A stretch of DNA of 10,013 nucleotides from Bacteroidota bacterium (lineage in GTDB: Bacteria; Bacteroidota; Bacteroidia; Chitinophagales; UBA2359): contig JAHDGT010000034.1 in assembly GCA_020631675.1 (NCBI GenBank), forward strand, positions 1-10,013, written 5' to 3'. The first letter of the stretch is position 1; each line of letters starts with the position of its first letter. A program made the position numbers and the translations under genes. Positions 1 through 5,926 of the stretch are shown here, piece after piece. Below the pieces are notes generated by a model, which saw only the letters and a program-made list of their open reading frames with translations, ran no database searches and was not told the origin of the DNA.

Positions 1-28
1 AATCTGTTGTCGGCGGTAAATTTGTTTG

Positions 29-48
29 GAGCGGCGAGAGAGCCGCCC
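29..48 (-). other. Short GC-rich hairpin
   Basis: On the minus strand GGGCGGC and GCCGCTC form a 7-bp stem with one G-U wobble around a six-base loop TCTCTC. The wobble would be an A-C mismatch on the plus strand, so a minus-strand RNA is slightly favoured. No T-run follows it. It lies 45 bases beyond copy B of the structured element and could belong to the same transcript. Function unknown. Confidence 0.35.
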
Positions 49-53
49 GTGTA

Positions 54-82
54 GGGCGTCTGTACGATTTATGCCCCTTTTT
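54..82 (+). terminator. Weak terminator-like hairpin, plus strand
   Basis: GGGCGT (54-59) pairs with ATGCCC (71-76), including one G-U wobble, around an 11-base loop. A C and five Ts (78-82) follow. This has the form of a weak intrinsic terminator for a plus-strand transcript entering from outside the window on the left. The stem is only six pairs, so it may be chance. Confidence 0.25.
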
Positions 83-93
83 ACTGCGGGTAC

Positions 94-227
94 CGGGCTA
101 TCCACTAAAATAAGCACCCTGCCTGTGGGTTCTTTGGCAGGCTGGGCGTGGCTACCTCTGGGCCGCCCCGCCCAGCCGCCAATCACTCCACATTCAGCGC
201 ACTTATTACCGCTCCTATCACTTGCGC
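94..227 (-). ncRNA. 134-nt structured element, copy B
   Basis: Read on the minus strand, this is a homologue of the element at 5711-5844. Both run 134 nt from GC(A/G)CAAG to GGATAGCCCG. Shared blocks are GATAG, GGTAATA, an identical 19-nt apical segment GGCGGCCCAGAGGTAGCCA (149-167), and TATTTTA. The inner stem is TTGGC-GGCTGGGCG paired with CGCCCAGCC-T-GCCAA, with one bulged T. The middle stem is AATAAGTGC paired with GTGCTTATT, including two G-U wobbles. Both stems differ in sequence from copy A but keep pairing. It begins 29 bases after the stop of the 636-aa glycosyltransferase on the same strand, so it could be part of that mRNA's 3' UTR or a separate RNA. The family is not identified. 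A DNA-level role, such as a dispersed palindromic element, is the main alternative. Confidence 0.6.
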
Positions 228-256
228 GGTGAACGGCAAGATCCAAGCTAATAACT

Positions 257-2167
257 TCAACTGCCGCTAATGATAAATTGCAAATAACGCTCAGCAGTAC
301 GCCCATCAATTTGATGCGCTCGATCAATAATAAATGCATCTTGAGCCGATGCTTCAATTTGTTTTTCCCCTTCAAGTATGCCCTTTGTTAAAGCCAGCAA
401 TTGCTCGAAGGACACATAGCCAAAACCTACTCCATCAGCCATATAACGCATGGGGTCATTCCCGTAGGGATCCGCTACGATCAACTGTTTTTTAAAGTAC
501 ACTGCCTCCACACCTACCGTACTGGTGAAGGTCAGCACAATATCACTCACTGCTAGTGTTCGGTATAGCTCTGTTTTTAAAATCAAGTAATTGCTCACCC
601 CCTCTTCTTTCGCAATATCATGAAAAAAAGACCAATCATTTTCTAAAGGGTGGGGCTTGATAAGGAACTGGCAATCAGGCAGGGCTTTACAGAGTTTAAA
701 AAAATCGCGTGCTATGCGAGGACGAAGTATCGCCTCATCCCCGAAAAGCGGCTGAGAGGCGTATAAAAACAAGGGGCGGTCATTCTCTAATCGCTCATCC
801 AGATCCGATTTTTTGAAGTCCTTTAGCTGAGGGATCACATCTGTTCTTATCTGCCCCAATACTTTCGTATTGTCTCTGTTGTAAACTTCTCCTTTCAATA
901 ATAACTCGCGTGAAAACTCTCCCCACAAAGCAGTGGTATCCGGTAAAGCGGGGTAGGCTTGATAACGCTTATCGAACAAGTAGTAAAAAATAGAGAACAT
1001 GGCGTGCTGTAGTCCTATCGTACGTACGCCTCTGGGCTTAGCCACGTCCATGATCGGTTTGATGTGTACGCCATGCTCATTCGTTCCGCTAAGCGTCTCT
1101 AATGGGCACATACGGCAAAACAAGCGAGCCGCATGATCTCTGAACACCCCTTGCAAGACCACACTATTGGTACGTCCTAATAAATGGGCGGCTGTAGCTA
1201 AAGCTCCTTTTTCCTTCGTTATTATATTCAAGTCATTTAAGTGCTTGCGCATACGGTACATATGCCACCAAGCCATTGGGTTGAACAAACTTAAAAAAGT
1301 AAACAACTCAAAATTGATGGTCTGTTTCGGGTAAGCTGGCAGTAAATATTTACGTTGGATCTTTAACGGACGGGCACCTGTTAATCTAGGTGGGATGAAC
1401 TCATCTATAAATAAAAAATCGTCTTTTAAACTGGCTTTACGAAGTAGATAACCAATGTAGTGGTTGTCCATTCTATTGGCTTTAGGCTCTTTCAGATCAA
1501 CGATCGGATTAATGAACTCTGGATTGGTGAAAATAGCATGCCGCCATTTCTTGAATAAGAACTTGGGCAGCTGTATAAAACCCATCAATACACGAAATGC
1601 AAATAGAAAAGCGAATTTTAAAAAGAGCCATCGGTCTTTATCTACGACCGGAGTCGCTGTATTCGGTGCGAAATGATAGCGTATCTCCAGATTTTCCGGA
1701 AGTGCTAAGAATTGCTCAATAGCAGCGTCATGATGATAAACCCAACATTTTGCTTTAGCAGTCACACCCGCATCAACAGCTGTAAAAAGCGTATGTTTTA
1801 ATCGCTCCGCATAGAGTGCCGTACTACGCAATAAAAAATAAAGCTTGTGCCTGATACTGAAATACAGATTACTATGCTGCCCTATTGCATACTGATCAAT
1901 AAGCTCTTGTCCATTGGCACATTTTGTAAAAGCTAAATCGCGAACGGCCTGCTCACAATCAGCGAACAATTCGTTCGTATCTGTTACTCTAGGAACATAA
2001 ACACACGCTACAAAAGAAGGCAGTTCTTCGAATAAATAAGTCTCCTCCTCCACAAACACGGTCAGCTTACCCGCATCTCTGGCAGCTTGTAGTAAGTCGT
2101 ACCACTCCTGGGTGCTAAGCGGGCGGGCGATGTACGCACTGAATGTGTATGGATGGGTGTGGTTCAT
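257..2167 (-). CDS. Capsule-type GT-B glycosyltransferase, 636 aa
   Basis: Probable cytoplasmic or membrane-associated glycosyl- or polyol-phosphate transferase for a surface polysaccharide. The C-terminal half (about residues 370-620) has features of GT-B enzymes of the capsule synthesis / CDP-glycerol transferase / polysialyltransferase-like kind: GLQHAMF with His388, KPHP at 504-507, and TSTVGVEA at 548-555 with Glu554, followed by KKQLIVADP. In such families these conserved His, Ser/Thr and Glu positions line the nucleotide-sugar site. The N-terminal 330 residues are not recognised; they are rich in aromatic and basic residues, with a hydrophobic patch near 180-205 (FLKFAFLFAFRVLMGFIQL) that may touch the membrane. 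I chose the ATG at 2167. The longer frame starts with TTG at 2212 inside the terminator hairpin, and its 15 extra residues merely translate the hairpin. Donor and acceptor cannot be told. A UDP-GlcNAc 2-epimerase-like fold is a less likely alternative. Confidence 0.85.
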   Translation of the reverse strand: MNHTHPYTFSAYIARPLSTQEWYDLLQAARDAGKLTVFVEEETYLFEELPSFVACVYVPRVTDTNELFADCEQAVRDLAFTKCANGQELIDQYAIGQHSNLYFSIRHKLYFLLRSTALYAERLKHTLFTAVDAGVTAKAKCWVYHHDAAIEQFLALPENLEIRYHFAPNTATPVVDKDRWLFLKFAFLFAFRVLMGFIQLPKFLFKKWRHAIFTNPEFINPIVDLKEPKANRMDNHYIGYLLRKASLKDDFLFIDEFIPPRLTGARPLKIQRKYLLPAYPKQTINFELFTFLSLFNPMAWWHMYRMRKHLNDLNIITKEKGALATAAHLLGRTNSVVLQGVFRDHAARLFCRMCPLETLSGTNEHGVHIKPIMDVAKPRGVRTIGLQHAMFSIFYYLFDKRYQAYPALPDTTALWGEFSRELLLKGEVYNRDNTKVLGQIRTDVIPQLKDFKKSDLDERLENDRPLFLYASQPLFGDEAILRPRIARDFFKLCKALPDCQFLIKPHPLENDWSFFHDIAKEEGVSNYLILKTELYRTLAVSDIVLTFTSTVGVEAVYFKKQLIVADPYGNDPMRYMADGVGFGYVSFEQLLALTKGILEGEKQIEASAQDAFIIDRAHQIDGRTAERYLQFIISGS

Positions 2168-2175
2168 GGTATTAT

Positions 2176-2210
2176 AAAAAAAGCCACTCCTACCAAAAGG
2201 TAGGAGTGGC
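2176..2210 (-). terminator. Strong intrinsic terminator after OmpA gene
   Basis: GCCACTCCTACC and GGTAGGAGTGGC form a perfect 12-bp stem (2183-2210) with a four-base loop. On the minus strand seven Ts (2182-2176) follow at once. It lies 59 bases past the stop of the OmpA-family gene and should end its transcript. The start codon of the next gene (2167) is only eight bases beyond the T-run, so that gene is either expressed by read-through or from a promoter within or just before the hairpin. Confidence 0.9.
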
Positions 2211-2269
2211 AAAAGTCGGAAATTTACTTTTAAACTTCTTTAATCAAAAAGCTGATTCTCGCCTAAGTC

Positions 2270-5200
2270 TTAACGACCCATGCGTAAGCCATTTTTGTAG
2301 GTCACTACATAAGCATCGCCAAAGCCACGCTCTTGGATACGAGTTAAAGCACTGTTAGCCGAGCTACGGTCAAAGAAAGTACCTAAGGTAACACGCATCA
2401 TGCCGTCGCTACCCATTTCAGTATTCACCGAACCGATATCACTCAAAGCGCTGTACTTACCCATGTCAGGTGAGTTGGTAGCTGCCAACTGAACTTTGAA
2501 CTGCGTACCCGAAGCACCTGAAGAATAGCTGCTTGAGCTGCCACCCGCACCACGGTCGTAAGTAACACAACAATCAATCGCACCACTGGAACCGAAATTA
2601 GAACCAGAAGAGCTACCACCCGCCGTAGTTGTTGTACTGCTGATTCCGTAACCACTGCCATTATAGGTATCTAAATAAGTGCCACTGCTTGTGCTAGAAC
2701 CTTCATTAGTATTGTAGTAGCCACCTGTTGAATAACTGCTACCACCAGAGGTAGTACCGCTACTTATACCATAGCTGCCACCACCGGAGGAGGAAGAATA
2801 GCTACCACCAGAGGTTGTGCCACCGCTGATGCCATAACCGCCACTTGGCGCATAGCCAGTATCACCGATACCGCCACCAGAATAAGAACCTACACCATTT
2901 TTATAGTAGTTCTTACCGATGTTGTAATCATTATCATAGAAGAACTTAGGAGAACTGTATTTAGGACCAGAGTTGTAGTAACCGATGATCGCGAATTCAG
3001 TACGACGGTTATCCTGATGCTTCGCATTTGAACAAGGCACGCCGTCAGAACATTCGTTTGTTAATTGTGTCTCGCCAAGACCTACTGCTCTTAGACGATC
3101 AGAAGGAATACCACGAGAAATGATATAGTCACGAGCCGCATTCGCACGACGATCAGATAGTGCTTGGTTGTAAGAATTATTACCACGTGAATCCGTATGT
3201 GAGCGTAACTCAACTATCAAACTCGGGTTAGCGTGCATGAAAGCAACCACCTTATCTAATTCAGGCTTCGCATCATCGCGAATGTAGTGCTCATCAAAAT
3301 CATAGTAGATGTGGTTCAACTGAGGTACAGAAGAATAACCACCTGTATTACCGCGATCATCGAAAATGATAGGGTCAGTGAAAATAACCGGACCAGTGCT
3401 AATACCACCAGTACCACCGCCACCGCCGATGGTGCCTCCACCGCCGTCAGTTACATTAGGAGGAGTTGGTAATGGCTCCATAGTGATGTCCATTGCCAAG
3501 TTCTTGGTTTGTGGATCAGTACAGTCACGACCTTTGGTTGTTAAGGTTTGTGTTTCTGTAAAGAATAATTCTTTAGTAGCGTGTAAGGTAAAGTCAGAAT
3601 CAGGCTCTAATTGGAAGGAATAACGACCATCGTTACCCGTTGTGAATTGCTTGTCTTCACCAGTGGTCACATTGGTTAAAGTAACCATTGCGCCAGCAAC
3701 ACCTTCGCCTGTATTCTTGTTATATACACGTCCTCCCACCTCACAGAAAATACCGTTTTCTGCTGTTGGGTCTTCAGGACAGATAGGAATCTTCACTTCG
3801 ATCTTACCAACACCATCCGTGCTTAGGTCTTGAGAACCTTCTTTATAGCCCAATTTGTTAGCTACGATCTCAAAGTCCATATCGCTATCCACCGGGAAGG
3901 TGAACATACCGTTTTTGTTGGTCTTGCGCTTTTGCATGATCTCGCCATACTGCATCAACTTCACTAAAGCACCATCAATAGGCTCTTCCGTTTTACAGTC
4001 GACCACGATACCGGTCAATACATTGTTCAGCTTCGTGAAGGTATAGATGTCATCATCTCCTTTACCACCTGGGCGGTTAGAAGAGAAGTATCCTTTTTCA
4101 TTTTCAGCATCGATGATGAATGCGAAGTCATCCGCGTTGGTGTTTACTGGGTAGCGCAGGTTTTCAGGCTGGCTCCAAGAACCATCATCCATCAATTGGG
4201 TGTGGAAGATATCCAGACCACCTAAACCCGGCTGTGCGTCAGATGCGAAGTACAAGCTACCATCTTCAGCAACATAAGGGAACATTTCACGTCCTTCTGT
4301 ATTGATCTCAGGACCTAAGTTCTCAGGTTGTCCCCAGCTATCACCCGACTTATAGCTTACGTATACATCAGTCATACCGTAGCCACCGGGCATATCAGAA
4401 ATGAAGTATAAAGCCTGACCGTCGGTGCTCAATGTAGGGTGACCTACATTGTATTCACTATCGTTGAAAGGCAGAGGCTTCACATCGCCCCACTTTTCAC
4501 CATTCGCTTTAGCTTCGTAAAGCATGAGGTTAACGGTTTTCATTTCCTCTTTCACCTCATAACCTACATCACCACCTGTTTTGTCGTAACCGATTTTACC
4601 CTTGAAATATTCATTACGAGTAAAAATCATAGAAGTGAAGTCTTGAGAGAAGGTAACTGTACCTTCGTGTACCCAAGTGTTCACTTTACCTTTAAAGGTT
4701 TCTGGCTTGCTCAATTGTGCGGGATTTTCTTCATCCTCGCATTCCGCGTACATCAGATCCAAGAAATCGCGATCTCTCCAGTTGTACTCTTTATCGTTGT
4801 TCTGAACGTTATTTTCAGAAGCATAAACGATTCCTTCTTTGTACCATGCTGGTCCGAAATCGGCATCACCTCCATTGATCGCATCCGCGATGGTGATATT
4901 ATAGATACCAGGGTCGGTCAAGAAGTAATTCGCCTGCTCACATGCCTCTACTTGGCGTAGACCACGAGAGTCGGCGGGTACCATTTGAGCGTATTCAAGG
5001 AAAGCTTGCTTAGCTTCTTCAAATTTACCATTGGCTTTAAGCGACATACCATAATGATAAGTATGGATAGGTTCCGCTTCGGCAAGTTCGATCACTTGCT
5101 CGTACCAATATTCGGCTTCTACCGGCATGTTCATTAAACGATAACATTCCGCCAGTTTGATTTTCGCTTCCGGAGAATCGGTTTTGGCCAGTGCTTTTTT

Positions 5201-5338
5201 ATAAGCCTCTGCCGCTTCGGGGAAGGAATAAGCGTCATATAGGTCATTGGCCTTTTTCAGCTTGCTGTCTTGTGCGTACAAGTTGAAGCTTGCTAAAACC
5301 AGCAAGGCCAACATACATGAGGTTAAAAATTTCATCAT
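2270..5338 (-). CDS. OmpA-family envelope protein with PD40 and SPOR
   Basis: Secreted periplasmic or outer-membrane-associated protein of 1022 aa, expected to tie the outer membrane to peptidoglycan. Modules in order: signal peptide (1-22, cleavage likely after LYA, before Q23); TPR-like helices (about 25-130); PD40 propeller (about 150-430) with clear blades near 300, 352 and 402 ending in DVY/DIF/DIY; two carboxypeptidase-regulatory-like domains (about 438-520 and 532-615); Pro/Gly linker (620-650); OmpA C-terminal domain (about 675-790) with HTDSRG and LSDRRA, whose Asp and Arg bind diaminopimelate in the family, and a Cys pair in NECSDGVPCSN; Gly/Ser/Tyr-rich tail (815-945); SPOR domain (947-1022). 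The TPR-propeller-regulatory-OmpA order resembles PorE of the type IX secretion system, but Bacteroidota carry several such paralogues, so I give no symbol. A second Met at residue 2 is an equally possible start. Strong terminator downstream. Confidence 0.93.
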   Translation of the reverse strand: MMKFLTSCMLALLVLASFNLYAQDSKLKKANDLYDAYSFPEAAEAYKKALAKTDSPEAKIKLAECYRLMNMPVEAEYWYEQVIELAEAEPIHTYHYGMSLKANGKFEEAKQAFLEYAQMVPADSRGLRQVEACEQANYFLTDPGIYNITIADAINGGDADFGPAWYKEGIVYASENNVQNNDKEYNWRDRDFLDLMYAECEDEENPAQLSKPETFKGKVNTWVHEGTVTFSQDFTSMIFTRNEYFKGKIGYDKTGGDVGYEVKEEMKTVNLMLYEAKANGEKWGDVKPLPFNDSEYNVGHPTLSTDGQALYFISDMPGGYGMTDVYVSYKSGDSWGQPENLGPEINTEGREMFPYVAEDGSLYFASDAQPGLGGLDIFHTQLMDDGSWSQPENLRYPVNTNADDFAFIIDAENEKGYFSSNRPGGKGDDDIYTFTKLNNVLTGIVVDCKTEEPIDGALVKLMQYGEIMQKRKTNKNGMFTFPVDSDMDFEIVANKLGYKEGSQDLSTDGVGKIEVKIPICPEDPTAENGIFCEVGGRVYNKNTGEGVAGAMVTLTNVTTGEDKQFTTGNDGRYSFQLEPDSDFTLHATKELFFTETQTLTTKGRDCTDPQTKNLAMDITMEPLPTPPNVTDGGGGTIGGGGGTGGISTGPVIFTDPIIFDDRGNTGGYSSVPQLNHIYYDFDEHYIRDDAKPELDKVVAFMHANPSLIVELRSHTDSRGNNSYNQALSDRRANAARDYIISRGIPSDRLRAVGLGETQLTNECSDGVPCSNAKHQDNRRTEFAIIGYYNSGPKYSSPKFFYDNDYNIGKNYYKNGVGSYSGGGIGDTGYAPSGGYGISGGTTSGGSYSSSSGGGSYGISSGTTSGGSSYSTGGYYNTNEGSSTSSGTYLDTYNGSGYGISSTTTTAGGSSSGSNFGSSGAIDCCVTYDRGAGGSSSSYSSGASGTQFKVQLAATNSPDMGKYSALSDIGSVNTEMGSDGMMRVTLGTFFDRSSANSALTRIQERGFGDAYVVTYKNGLRMGR
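2612..2842 (-). repeat. Degenerate Gly/Ser repeat inside OmpA gene
   Basis: Within the low-complexity tail, a unit reading roughly YGIS(S/G)GTTSGGSxYS occurs three times. The DNA copies lie near 2801-2842, 2738-2782 and 2612-2659 (in coding order) and share GCTACCACC and a YGIS-coding block. The copies have diverged at synonymous sites, and the third reads YGISSTTTTAGGSSSGS. Probably a flexible spacer between the OmpA and SPOR domains that grew by internal duplication. Confidence 0.75.
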
Positions 5339-5418
5339 CTCTGAAGTTTAAAAGTATTTCGCGAGATCTTGTTTACATTTTCTAGTAGGTAGAGCGATTG
5401 CAAAAACAATACCAATTG

Positions 5419-5463
5419 AAAAAAAATACAGCTAGTAGCCCAGCTGTTTATAGTTAAACAGCT
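5419..5463 (-). promoter_or_regulatory. Possible attenuator upstream of OmpA gene
   Basis: Read on the minus strand, AGCTGTTTA (5463-5455) and TAAACAGCT (5450-5442) form a perfect 9-bp hairpin with a four-base loop. The second arm can instead pair downstream: ACAGCT (5447-5442) with AGCTGT (5433-5428), an eight-base loop, then an A and eight Ts (5426-5419). The second form looks like an intrinsic terminator and the two are mutually exclusive. It ends 80 bases before the start codon. It could be leader attenuation, or a plain terminator blocking read-through into the OmpA gene. Confidence 0.4.
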
Positions 5464-5602
5464 AGATTATTTGAATTCAACAATTGGGGATCACTTACCT
5501 ATATGTATACTGACAACCAAACACTTAGGTCTAATTGCCACAAAAACGTCAGTTTTAGGCGGGAAAAGTGGAAGTAGTTGGGAAGGGAAAGAAGGCCTAT
5601 TA

Positions 5603-5627
5603 AACTTGCCTATACACTGTGCAAGTT
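5603..5627 (+). other. 7-bp hairpin with T-rich tail
   Basis: AACTTGC (5603-5609) pairs with GCAAGTT (5621-5627) around an 11-base loop, followed on the plus strand by ACTTATTTTTATC. It looks like a weak terminator, but I see no plus-strand gene upstream for it to serve, so the role is open. Confidence 0.3.
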
Positions 5628-5710
5628 ACTTATTTTTATCGCAATAGTTAAATTTCTGTCTCTTTAAGATAGTACTTAGGCAAGAATTTCTGGTTTTTCA
5701 GGGTGGTTTC

Positions 5711-5844
5711 GCACAAGGGATAGCAGTGGTAATACAGCTGACGAATGCGCCCTGAGGGGCGGCTTAAAAAGGCGGCCCAGAGGTAGCCATTTTTAAGCCT
5801 GCCCCGAAGCAGCAGGCGGCAGTTGTATTTTAACGGATAGCCCG
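5711..5844 (+). ncRNA. 134-nt structured element, copy A
   Basis: Plus-strand homologue of the element at 94-227 (minus), also 134 nt. The middle stem is AATACAGCTG (5731-5740) with CAGTTGTATT (5820-5829), 10 bp with one G-U wobble. The inner stem is GGGGC-GGCTTAAAAA (5756-5770) with TTTTTAAGCC-T-GCCCC (5790-5805), 15 bp with a bulged T at 5800. The apical segment is GGCGGCCCAGAGGTAGCCA (5771-5789). Conserved single-stranded-looking flanks are GATAGCAGTGGT and TTAACGGATAGCCCG. CAGGGT (5699-5704) and ACCCTG (5845-5850) could close the base. The wobble pairs point to the plus strand as the functional RNA strand, antisense to both neighbouring genes. No promoter was identified with confidence. 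I do not know its family or function. Confidence 0.6.
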
Positions 5845-5845
5845 A

Positions 5846-5904
5846 CCCTGCCCTGTGCTTTGGTAATCAATGATATAGGGTGTATGTGAACGCACAGGGC
5901 AGGG
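5846..5904. repeat. 13-bp perfect inverted repeat
   Basis: CCCTGCCCTGTGC (5846-5858) is exactly complementary to GCACAGGGCAGGG (5892-5904) across a 33-base loop. Its left arm shares CCCTG with the possible closing stem of copy A, so the two pairings exclude each other. Inside its right part, AGGGCA (5896-5901) and TGCCCT (5908-5913) form a second small hairpin followed on the plus strand by TATATTATTCC, which could end a plus-strand transcript. On the minus strand the large stem comes 22 bases after the flippase stop, but no T-run follows it. Confidence 0.7.
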
Positions 5905-5926
5905 ATGTGCCCTTATATTATTCCTA

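Larger units (their letters stand above)
1..256. other. Gene-free left end with structured DNA
   Basis: I find no credible gene here. The only reading frame (26-232, plus) is low-complexity and lies across the structured element at 94-227, so I read it as chance. The stretch is clearly richer in G+C than the rest of the intergenic DNA. It holds copy B of the 134-nt element and two small hairpins to its left, listed separately. Confidence 0.7.
5339..5926. other. 588-bp intergenic region
   Basis: No credible protein gene. From right to left it holds a terminator-like short hairpin (5896-5913) with a T-rich plus-strand tail, a 13-bp inverted repeat (5846-5904), copy A of the 134-nt structured element (5711-5844), a 7-bp hairpin (5603-5627) and a possible attenuator (5419-5463). 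The last 80 bases before the OmpA gene should carry its leader. I see no convincing promoter there; TACTTTTA at 5349-5356 (minus) lies too close to the start codon. Confidence 0.7.

Noticed and set aside
26..232. 68-codon plus-strand open frame at the left end
   Set aside because: It overlaps copy B of the structured element, has no recognisable domain, and its Pro/Leu-rich sequence is what GC-rich stem DNA gives by chance.
2168..2212. 15-residue N-terminal extension of the 636-aa glycosyltransferase from a TTG
   Set aside because: The extension is a translation of the terminator hairpin and its T-run; the ATG at 2167 is the natural start.
4439..4960. 173-codon plus-strand open frame opposite the OmpA gene
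   Set aside because: It is the antisense shadow of a clearly coding frame (propeller domain) and has no family resemblance.
5300..5338. Lipoprotein signal at Cys8 of the OmpA-family protein
   Set aside because: Cys8 comes before the hydrophobic core; a lipobox Cys should follow it. The sequence fits a signal peptidase I site after residue 22.
5711..5844. Integron attC site, since the elements are imperfect palindromes of similar size between genes
   Set aside because: The ends lack RYYYAAC and GTTRRRY cores, no integrase is visible, and the copies do not flank single cassette genes.
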